Translations under genes and position numbers: made by a program
Part shown: one piece after another, positions 1 to 6,512 of the stretch
Layout of the letters: every line of letters begins with the position of its first letter
Position numbering within the stretch: position 1 is the stretch's first letter
Source: Pseudomonadota bacterium
GTDB lineage: Bacteria; Pseudomonadota; Gammaproteobacteria; Burkholderiales; Sulfuriferulaceae
Assembly (NCBI GenBank): GCA_021786845.1
Contig: JAJYMO010000076.1
Span: 1 to 51,869, forward strand
DNA: 51,869 bases
Reading direction: 5' to 3'
The notes under the pieces: generated by a model
The model's database searches: none
What the model saw: only the letters and a program-made list of their open reading frames with translations
Told to the model about the DNA's origin: nothing

Positions 1-2
1 TC

Positions 3-266
3 GCGCTCACCATGATGGACGCAGATGTCATCAAAACTTATGTGGAGTTGGGGATGGGTATCGGTATCGTGGCGCGGATGTCTTTTGTTTCGGAGCGTGA
101 CAAACACCTGCGTATGGTTGAAGTCGCGCACCTGTTCAAGTCGAGCACCACGCGGATTGCAACACGCAAAAACGAATATCTGCGTGCGTATGCTTACGAC
201 TTTATCGAACTGTTTGCTCCGCACCTAACCAGACAAGTCGTGGTAGATGCTAACCAATCTTCATGA
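3..266 (+). CDS. cysB: CysB-type LysR transcriptional regulator, C-terminal part (5' end outside window)
   Basis: This is the last 87 codons of a LysR-family regulator; the reading frame is open from the first bases, so the gene starts upstream of the window. The segment DADVIKTYVELGMGIGIVA followed by FIELFAPHLTRQVV is characteristic of the effector-binding domain of CysB/Cbl, the activator of sulfate assimilation genes that senses O- or N-acetylserine. The C-terminus looks natural, with TGA at 264-266 and no sign of truncation. Only the end of the substrate domain is visible and the helix-turn-helix cannot be checked. CysB is favoured over the paralogue Cbl but the two cannot be separated here. 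The remnant of an insertion sequence begins about 20 bp after the stop. Confidence 0.85.
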   Translation, partial: ALTMMDADVIKTYVELGMGIGIVARMSFVSERDKHLRMVEVAHLFKSSTTRIATRKNEYLRAYAYDFIELFAPHLTRQVVVDANQSS

Positions 267-288
267 AATTAATAATGTAGCGGTCTAA

Positions 289-306
289 CCTGAATTTTTC
301 ATAAAA
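289..306 (+). repeat. Possible left end of a decayed IS1380-type element
   Basis: The 18 bases starting CCTGAATTTTTCAT lie about 80 bp upstream of the IS1380-type transposase fragment. They resemble the CCTGAATT-type ends I associate with IS1380-family elements. No matching right end was found before the IS630 element begins at about 939, consistent with loss of the rest of the element. The assignment is by position and resemblance only. Confidence 0.35.
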
Positions 307-386
307 AGGGCAGAAATTGTTGTAAGTGTTTGATATAATTGCGGTTATCAAGCCAGCAATCCGTAAACACTAACCACACCCTGCCC

Positions 387-640
387 ATGTCAAACTCTAC
401 TTCAATTCAGCTTCGTTTTGCCACTTCCGCCGGATTTTCCATACGCGCCGATTTTGCGAGCGGCGGATTGTCGTCTGATCTTGGGCCGATGCTGCTGCAC
501 GGCATCGACCAGCACATTGGTCTGACCGCACGGCTAACTTTAGCCATATCGGATCACCGTCATCCGGGTTAGGTCCAACACCCCATGCGGGACTTGCTCA
601 CACAGCGCATCTTTCTAATTGCCTCCGGCTATGAAGATGG
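387..640 (+). pseudogene. IS1380-family transposase, N-terminal fragment with in-frame stop
   Basis: From ATG 387 the frame reads MSNSTSIQLRF, then a segment of the form GGLSSDLGPMLLHGID and IGLTARLTLAI. After a TAG stop at 570-572 the same frame continues with RDLLTQRIFLIASGYEDG. This order (DFGxxLLRxxD, IGLTxRL, HPxRDLLxQRIxxIASGYEDGND) is the N-terminus of IS1380-family DDE transposases, normally more than 400 residues long. The match ends at about base 640, so roughly 80% of the protein, including the catalytic core, is absent. The stop codon and the truncation make it a dead relic. The sequence from about 641 to 938 shows no recognisable gene. Confidence 0.75.
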
Positions 641-938
641 CGTTGACACTTTTCCGCCGCTGGCGTATTGTTTCGTGAAGTCGGCACCCGACCAACTGCT
701 GCCAGTCGTCGTTTCCGCAGACCAGCCATTTGAGAGGCCACTTCACTCTGAAGCCTGTATCGTGTCAGTCTGCTATCGCAACTGGCATCAGAGAGGCGGG
801 TCCATACGACTTCGAAACGATCCACGGGCGACCGTAGCCCAGGATGTATGCCGAAGAGAACGCACCGAGGTGAAGTGATGAAACCGTTTGTCATTCGTAT
901 GAATCGCTGTTGCCGTTTTTATGCCTTTAGCTTTTTTC
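641..938. other. Gene-free stretch between two insertion sequence remnants
   Basis: Both strands carry open frames here (for example 598-894 on the minus strand), but none gives a recognisable protein or has a convincing start. The segment lies between the point where IS1380 transposase similarity stops and the left inverted repeat of the IS630 element. It is probably debris from an earlier insertion or deletion. Confidence 0.4.
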
Positions 939-962
939 TATAGATACGGCATGCAAATAGTA
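939..962 (+). repeat. Left terminal inverted repeat of the IS630 element
   Basis: The arm starts TATAGATACGGC and ends CAAATAGTA. It matches the reverse complement of 2075-2098 at 20 of 24 bases. Confidence 0.65.
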
Positions 963-1024
963 TGAACCAACTGAGAAATTTCTTGTCGAATTGTGCGTGG
1001 ATAACAGGACAGAAGGAACAAGCC

Positions 1025-2074
1025 ATGCATGAAAAGCAAGACGCGAGGAAATTGGAGCCGGCAGCGCAATTTGAGTTACGCAAGCAGGTGATCAGGGCAT
1101 GGAAGCGTGGTCACAACCGAGTTCAAATCAGTCAGGACATAGGGCTGAGTTACCCGGCGGTATGCAAGATTGTGAAGCGATACCGCACGAGTGAAGGAAA
1201 GGGGATGAGCGCGCTTGCGCCAGCTCGACGCGGAAGGCGAGAGGGTGAAGACCGGATGCTGTCGGCAGAACAGGAAGCGCTTATCCAACGACTGATCTGC
1301 GAGAAGCGGCCCGAACAGATGAAGATGGAATTTGCACTGTGGAATCGGGCGGCAGTCATGGAATTGATCGAGCGCGAATGCGAAATCAAGCTGTCCGTGC
1401 GCGGGGTTGGCAATTACCTCAAGCGCTGGGGCTTCACACCGCAAAAGCCGATCAAAAAAGCCTATGAACAGCGCCCTGAAGCCGTGCAAAAGTGGCTGGA
1501 CGATGAATATCCGGCTATTGAACAGCGTGCACAAGCCGAAGATGCCGAGATTCATTGGGGAGACGAGACGGCGGTCGTCAACACAGACGTGCGTGGTCGG
1601 TGTTACGCACCGGCGGGTAAAACGCCCGTGACTTATGCGGTGGGCGGCACACGCCAGAAACTGTCGATGATCGCCACCGTCACCAACCGTGGCAAGACCC
1701 GCTGGATGATCATTGACGAAGCGTTTAACTCCGACAAACTGATCGAATTCCTGGAAGCATTGATCAAGGACGCAGGGTGCAAAGTGTTTCTGATCCTTGA
1801 CAACCTGCGGGTACACCACAGCAAGCCGGTCAAGGCTTGGCTGGCGGAGCGCGTAGACAAGATCGAAGTTTTCTACCTGCCCAGCTACAGCCCTGAGTTG
1901 AACCCAGAAGAACGGCTTAACGCCGATTTGAAACAGGCCATTTATTCAAAGGTTCCGGTTCGAACCAAAGCCAAACTGAAAGCTGCAACAACCGAACACA
2001 TGCAAGCACTGGAGCGTTCACCTGAGCGCGTCAAAAAGTTTTTCCATGATCCACGGGTGAAATATGCGGCTTAA
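1025..2074 (+). CDS. IS630-family transposase
   Basis: This 349-residue DDE transposase catalyses cut-and-paste movement of the surrounding element. The N-terminal third has a helix-turn-helix of the winged type (RVQISQDIGLSYPAVCKIVKRY). The catalytic triad is visible: Asp180 in WGDET, Asp259 in LILDNLRVHHS and Glu295 in NPEERLN, with about 35 residues between the last two as usual in this family. YLPSYSPELNPEE is the family signature. ATG 1025 (MHEKQDARKL) is preferred over the in-frame ATG at 962 because homologous starts look like this and 962 lies inside the inverted repeat. Length and motifs are intact, so the enzyme may be active. The stop codon lies just before the right repeat. Confidence 0.93.
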   Translation: MHEKQDARKLEPAAQFELRKQVIRAWKRGHNRVQISQDIGLSYPAVCKIVKRYRTSEGKGMSALAPARRGRREGEDRMLSAEQEALIQRLICEKRPEQMKMEFALWNRAAVMELIERECEIKLSVRGVGNYLKRWGFTPQKPIKKAYEQRPEAVQKWLDDEYPAIEQRAQAEDAEIHWGDETAVVNTDVRGRCYAPAGKTPVTYAVGGTRQKLSMIATVTNRGKTRWMIIDEAFNSDKLIEFLEALIKDAGCKVFLILDNLRVHHSKPVKAWLAERVDKIEVFYLPSYSPELNPEERLNADLKQAIYSKVPVRTKAKLKAATTEHMQALERSPERVKKFFHDPRVKYAA

Positions 2075-2098
2075 TACTATTTGCTGGCCGGATCAATA
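2075..2098 (-). repeat. Right terminal inverted repeat of the IS630 element
   Basis: The arm begins TACTATTTGCTGGCCG on the plus strand and is the partner of 939-962 (20/24). It overlaps the apparent 5' end of the next coding frame. Confidence 0.65.
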
Positions 2099-3271
2099 AT
2101 GTCTGTCACTCTGGCTCTGTCGGGTTGCGGAGGAGGGACCTCCCCGGGCCATGCTTTGGGCCCTGCTGTTCGCACCTACGTTGCAGGAACTAATTGTTTC
2201 GGCAATGCCATAGACTCAGCCGGAAACGTATGGGTGGCGAATACGGGCAACGGAAATCCAGGAACGGCCATAGGTGACAGCAACATTACAAAACTAAGCC
2301 CTTCCGGGGTTGTTATCGGCACCTACGTTGCGGGAACGTTTCCTATCGGCATCGCCATAGACAAATCAGGAAACGTGTGGGTGGAAAATTACGGTGCTGG
2401 AACTGGTACCGGAACTGCGGGAATAGCTCCGGGTGATAGCAACGTCACCGAACTGAGCCCCTCCGGCGCCGTTATTGGCACCTACGTTGCGGGAACTTAT
2501 CCTGCTGGAGGCATCGCCATAGACACGTCAGGAAATGTATGGGTGACAAATTGGGGTTCGGCCTCCGGTACCCCGGGAGTCCCGGGAACGGCCATAGGTG
2601 ACGCAAACGTTACCGAACTGAGTCCCTCTGGCGCCGTTATCGGCACCTATGTTGCGGGAAGTTCTCCTGGCGGTATAGCCATCGACTCCACCGGGAACAT
2701 ATGGGTAGCGAATAAAGGCAATGGAACCGTGGGGCTGGGTCAGTTGGACAGCAACGTCACCGAACTGAGCCCCTCCGGCGCCACGATAGGCACCTACGTT
2801 GCGGGAAGTTATCCTGAAGGTCTAGCCATAGACCCCACCGGCAACGTATGGGTGGTGAATAAGGGTAACGGAATCTCGGGAACGGCCGCGGGTGACAGCA
2901 ACGTTACGAAACTAAGTTCCTCCGGCGCCACGATAGGCACCTACACTGTGGGAAGTTATCCTGAAATCGTAGCCATAGACTCCGCCGGCAACGTATGGGT
3001 GACGAATGGGTATGGCCGGGGATCAATCAGTCAAGCTGATAGCAGTGTTTCGGAACTGAGCCCATCTGGCGCCGTTATCCGAACTTTTGTTACAGGATAT
3101 CAGCCGTACAGCATCGCCATCGACAAATCTGGAAACGTATGGGTGACGAATTTTGGCAACGGAAGCGCGGGAACAGCCTCGACGGACAGCAATGTTCAGG
3201 AGTATATGGGAGCTGCGAAAGGACCGCAGTATTTTCCTTATTCCGGACCACAGTGGCCGGGCGCAGAGTGA
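2081..3271 (+). CDS. Seven-bladed NHL/Vgb-like beta-propeller lipoprotein, 5' end truncated by IS630
   Basis: The protein has seven repeats of about 50 residues, each with an AID-x-x-GNVWV core followed by a Gly/Asn-rich loop and a variant of ELSPSGAVIGTYVAG. This is the pattern of NHL or streptogramin-lyase-like six- or seven-bladed propellers, which act as binding scaffolds. A lipobox (LALSGC) just upstream suggests anchoring as a lipoprotein. The start is a problem: ATG 2099 leaves only nine residues before the lipobox Cys and no positive n-region, whereas TTG 2081 lies within the IS630 right repeat. The frame reads LLAGSIMSVTLALSGC, a plausible hydrophobic core lacking its charged N-terminus. 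The gene was probably beheaded by the insertion. Substrate and function are unknown. Confidence 0.7.
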   Translation: MLAGSIMSVTLALSGCGGGTSPGHALGPAVRTYVAGTNCFGNAIDSAGNVWVANTGNGNPGTAIGDSNITKLSPSGVVIGTYVAGTFPIGIAIDKSGNVWVENYGAGTGTGTAGIAPGDSNVTELSPSGAVIGTYVAGTYPAGGIAIDTSGNVWVTNWGSASGTPGVPGTAIGDANVTELSPSGAVIGTYVAGSSPGGIAIDSTGNIWVANKGNGTVGLGQLDSNVTELSPSGATIGTYVAGSYPEGLAIDPTGNVWVVNKGNGISGTAAGDSNVTKLSSSGATIGTYTVGSYPEIVAIDSAGNVWVTNGYGRGSISQADSSVSELSPSGAVIRTFVTGYQPYSIAIDKSGNVWVTNFGNGSAGTASTDSNVQEYMGAAKGPQYFPYSGPQWPGAE

Positions 3272-3705
3272 CTGTCAAAATTAGCGAGGGTGCCGTCGCT
3301 AACAGGCACAATTCCGCAAGGGGCGGTCTACCTGTGAAAAATGCCCCCGAAGAGAGACTCGCTGGCAGGAACTGCGTGTTGAGCCTGCACTTTAAGTTGG
3401 TCAGTATTCAGTGATTCGCTCGCAATTCAGATTTTAACTATTGCGTCAGGTCAAGGCACTCATTGTGGACGGTTTGCGGGCAAGTTACAGGATTAGTATG
3501 TCAATCAGCGTTTAATTTTTTCCATGATTCAGCGCGTGTTTTTCAGCGCTAAAGTTAAAAAATGGCTTATGGAATAAGCATTCCAAGGGTTTTTACAGCG
3601 TGCTGATTTTGTTATAAAGTGGGAAATTTTGCGTGTTGTTTGACATCTTGGCCTGTATGAGCACAGTATTTTCGCTGGAGACATTTAAAGACTTTTATTA
3701 TCCAC
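3272..3705. other. 434 bp non-coding stretch with a short palindrome
   Basis: No convincing gene is visible on either strand. It is AT-rich toward the right and contains the perfect palindrome GGAAT-AAGC-ATTCC at 3571-3584. It lies between the propeller gene and the 3' end of the Hsp20 remnant. Confidence 0.5.
3571..3584. promoter_or_regulatory. Palindrome GGAATAAGCATTCC, possible operator
   Basis: A 5-bp inverted repeat with a 4-base spacer lies in AT-rich non-coding DNA. It resembles in composition the dyads bound by LysR-type regulators, but there is no intact gene immediately downstream on either strand. The functional assignment is a guess. Confidence 0.2.
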
Positions 3706-3966
3706 TCAAGGCATCTCGGTGCGCACCAGGTTTTTCTCATCACCCTCAATCACATCCACCCTTGGCATTTCCCCTTCACATGGCAGTATTGGTTCGCCCA
3801 TGAACGGGCGCTCCCATAGAGGAGAGTTCAGCCATCCGCGCGGCAGAAGGTTTCCCATGATGGACTCCATTTCCGCTAATGGGTTCATGGCGCGTATTGG
3901 CTGATCTTGTTGCAATGCGTTCGCATCTTTGATTGTGGCGACTTCCGTTTTTGGATTTTTTACCAT
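3706..3966 (-). pseudogene. Hsp20-family small heat shock protein, N-terminal remnant
   Basis: The 86 residues contain the N-terminal arm of proteobacterial Hsp20 proteins (NPLAEMESIM, LLPRGW, then PRVDVIEGDEKNLVRTEMP). This is followed directly by a stop where the alpha-crystallin domain should begin (usually EVPGVxKEDL). The remaining 60-70 residues of the conserved domain are missing, and no other frame downstream restores them, so this is a truncation and not a simple frameshift. The start at 3966 (MVKNPKTEV) fits homologues better than the upstream ATG at 4008. Without the alpha-crystallin domain it should not work as a chaperone. Confidence 0.75.
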
Positions 3967-4210
3967 GGTGTTTATCTTTTTGTGAAAGGGATAGTGATCA
4001 ATGATCATTGATCGACCTCAATGCAGGTGAGAACGCGAGACTCCCGTTGCGACAGCGTCGCTTTAAAAAATACTCAAGTCTGAGATATGACCAGTCTCTG
4101 TTTGGTCAGGTTACTGCAGGTATGGTGACAGAAAGGATGCGCTCAGGTAATCCGTGCGACCCCTTATGGCCGAATGATGAAAAGCTACGCAAGACGCTTC
4201 AAGATGCATG

Positions 4211-4825
4211 TCAGACGCGAAGTCCGCTTGCATCAACGATACGGGCCAAGTCGAGTATAGTGCTCGCGTCCGTCTTGTGCATGATCCGCGCCTTGTGAAT
4301 TTCCACTGTCCGATGGCTGATGCCCAAGTGACGCGCAATTTCTTTGTTTGACAGGCCCTTGGTGGCCAGGACCATGACTTCTTTCTCGCGTTCGGTCAGG
4401 GATGCAACACGGGTTGCTGCCGAGTGAATAATCTCGGCTTGAGAATGCAATGTTTCACTTTTTATTAACGCCGCCTGCACGCTCGCTATGAGCGCTGCGC
4501 CAGCAACCGGCTTGGTCAGAAAGTCGACAGCCCCGGCCTTGATTGCGCGCACACTGAGCGGAATGTCACCGTGACCGGTGAGGAAGATGATGGGAAGTAA
4601 GACGCCGCGCTTCGACAATTCGGCTTGCAATTGCATCCCATCCATACCAGGCATGCGGATATCGATAATCACACAACTGCGCAGCATCGACCAGCAGGTA
4701 ACCAGAAAGGCTTCAGCACTATCGAAGGTTTCAACGGCAAGATCATCCTGTCTTAGCATGTGCTTCAACGCATCCCGTATGGCAGGATCGTCATCGACAA
4801 TGAAGACCGTCGCTTTGTTATTCAT
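4211..4825 (-). CDS. FixJ/NarL-type response regulator
   Basis: A two-domain transcription factor of 204 residues. The receiver domain (1-120) has the acidic pocket Asp11-13, the phospho-acceptor Asp55 in VIIDIRMPGMDG, Thr83 and Lys105. The C-terminal LuxR-type helix-turn-helix (about 135-200) contains LTEREKEVMVLATKGLSNKEIA and ISHRTVEIHKARIM. The receiver resembles FixJ/NodW/TodT regulators. Its ATG overlaps the stop of the upstream histidine kinase by four bases, so the two are translationally coupled and almost certainly a cognate pair. Targets cannot be inferred. Confidence 0.92.
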   Translation of the reverse strand: MNNKATVFIVDDDPAIRDALKHMLRQDDLAVETFDSAEAFLVTCWSMLRSCVIIDIRMPGMDGMQLQAELSKRGVLLPIIFLTGHGDIPLSVRAIKAGAVDFLTKPVAGAALIASVQAALIKSETLHSQAEIIHSAATRVASLTEREKEVMVLATKGLSNKEIARHLGISHRTVEIHKARIMHKTDASTILDLARIVDASGLRV

Positions 4826-6504
4826 AAGGCGAAGGGCAGGGTAAAGTGAAACGTCGCACCGGGACTATTTTTCAGGTCCGCCCACAATTGTCCACCGTGC
4901 GCCTCGATGAGCGCGCGGCTGATTGCCAACCCCAGTCCTAACCCTTTGGGCTTGGTTGTGAAGAAGGGATCGAAAATGCGTTGAACCGTTTCCGCATCGA
5001 GACCTGGGCCGCTATCACGTACGGTGACTTGCACCATGTTTTTTTCTGCTGCCAGGCGCACTGTGATGGTGATGACCGTCGTCATCATCAGACCGGCACC
5101 GTGTACGGCGTCGATACCATTGGATATCAGATTGAGCAGCACTTTCTGCAACTGAAGACGATTCGCCAGAACGTTCGGTAGTTCGGTCTCCATTTCGACC
5201 ACCGGATGGAAGTCACTGTCACCGTTTTTGGCGGCGATGACGAGTGCTTCTTGCACCACGTTATGCAGGTTAACTGGCTCCGCTGCGACATTGCCCTTGT
5301 TGAGAAAACCGATCAGTTCGTGAAGTTTCTGTCCGGCGCGGAGCGCTTGTGCCACGGCGCTTTCGAGTACATGAGTCAGTTCTTCCGGATTTTCTATACC
5401 GCTGTGCAACATGCGCAGCGCCGTTTCACTATAAAGGGAAAGAGAGGCCAGTGGCTGGTTGAGTTCGTGCGCAATCGCTGATGTTGTTTGCGCCGCTACC
5501 TGCTGTTTGATGAGCAGTTCCATCTGGCTGCGTTGTACCTGTGCATCCTTTTCGTGTTGTTTTATACGGGAAATGTCTCTCATGACGCCTACTGATCTGA
5601 CTGCTTGACCCTTCTCAAAATAAACCCGACCGTAGGATGAAATGTTGCGCATGATCCCATCGATGCGGTTGATGACTCGATATTCAGCGTTATACTCGAC
5701 GCTGTCATTGGGGTCAGTTGTACACCCACGAGGTTCAAATGCGCTGTCAAAGGTGGATTGCGTAGCCTTGCGATCAAGCGGGTGTACGCCTACCATGAAA
5801 GTTTGGTATCTGATCACTTCTTCAGGCCCGACTCCCCATATCTCACGCGTCCGCTCGTCCCACTCGATTGTGCCGCTGGCAATGTCACGATCATAGGTGC
5901 CCAGTCCGGCAGCATTCTTCGCCAGCAGCAGGTGATCATCCTTGGCCGCCAGTAAGGCAGCCATGACACGATGAAGCTCGGTGATGTCAGTCAGCGACAT
6001 GCGCAGCACCGTCATAATGTTATCGTTTGTGACAGACTGGCAATTGACGCTGACCCGTACTTTGCTACCCTGAAAGTTCAGTTCACAGGGCTGTGCTTCA
6101 CGATATCGGGTCATCTGCCGAACATATTGATACCATTTGTCCTGGTCTTCAGGCACCAAAAACCTTGCGAAACGACGCTGGAGTATTTTTTGGCGATCTT
6201 CTCCCAGTAGCGCGGCACCGGCTAAATTGATTTCAGAGATCAGGCCGCTGTCGGTGATGGTGAGATAGCCAACAGGTGCGAATTCGTAGAGATCTACATA
6301 ACGGTCGCGGGACTCTTCCAGTGCGGTATAAGCGCGCCGCAATTCTTCGTTTTGCATCTCCAGCTCGACCTGATGTACCTGGAGTTCGTGCAGCAGTTCC
6401 CCGGGGGCGCAGGTTGATATCCCTGTTTTCCCTTCGCGCGCGAGTTCCGTCTCCGCGTCCACCCTTATTTTTGAGCGGGGCTTATCCACGCGGTGATGGC
6501 TCAT
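4822..6504 (-). CDS. PAS-domain sensor histidine kinase, cytoplasmic, FixL-like
   Basis: A 560-residue kinase with no membrane segment. Residues 35-65 form a coiled coil (LHELQVHQVELEMQNEELRR). A first PAS domain follows at about 65-180 and a second at about 195-315. The dimerisation domain has phospho-acceptor His346 in AIAHELNQPLASLSLYSE. The ATPase domain has the N box (LLNLISNGIDAV), DSGPGLD, FDPFFTTKPKGLGLGLAIS and a terminal GGQLWA block. The architecture is that of FixL/DctB-type kinases. No haem-binding His context is obvious in either PAS domain, so the ligand is unknown. It starts eight bases after the CheB-CheR gene, with AAGG upstream of the ATG, and overlaps the response regulator. 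Confidence 0.92.
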   Translation of the reverse strand: MSHHRVDKPRSKIRVDAETELAREGKTGISTCAPGELLHELQVHQVELEMQNEELRRAYTALEESRDRYVDLYEFAPVGYLTITDSGLISEINLAGAALLGEDRQKILQRRFARFLVPEDQDKWYQYVRQMTRYREAQPCELNFQGSKVRVSVNCQSVTNDNIMTVLRMSLTDITELHRVMAALLAAKDDHLLLAKNAAGLGTYDRDIASGTIEWDERTREIWGVGPEEVIRYQTFMVGVHPLDRKATQSTFDSAFEPRGCTTDPNDSVEYNAEYRVINRIDGIMRNISSYGRVYFEKGQAVRSVGVMRDISRIKQHEKDAQVQRSQMELLIKQQVAAQTTSAIAHELNQPLASLSLYSETALRMLHSGIENPEELTHVLESAVAQALRAGQKLHELIGFLNKGNVAAEPVNLHNVVQEALVIAAKNGDSDFHPVVEMETELPNVLANRLQLQKVLLNLISNGIDAVHGAGLMMTTVITITVRLAAEKNMVQVTVRDSGPGLDAETVQRIFDPFFTTKPKGLGLGLAISRALIEAHGGQLWADLKNSPGATFHFTLPFAL

Positions 6505-6512
6505 GGTATGCC

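Larger units (their letters stand above)
939..2098 (+). mobile_element. IS630-family insertion sequence, apparently complete
   Basis: A transposase gene is bracketed by inverted repeats. The left repeat at 939-962 and the reverse complement of 2075-2098 agree at 20 of 24 positions, with the inner ten bases (TACTATTTGC on the right side) identical. Each arm begins with TA at its outer edge, which fits the TA target preference of the IS630/Tc1-mariner group. The exact ends are not certain because the duplicated TA cannot be told apart from the repeat itself. The right repeat overlaps the first codons of the following open frame, so the insertion probably removed the start of the lipoprotein gene downstream. 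Confidence 0.75.

Noticed and set aside
598-894. 98-codon minus-strand frame between the IS remnants
   Set aside because: Arg-rich composition, no recognisable domain and no ribosome binding site.
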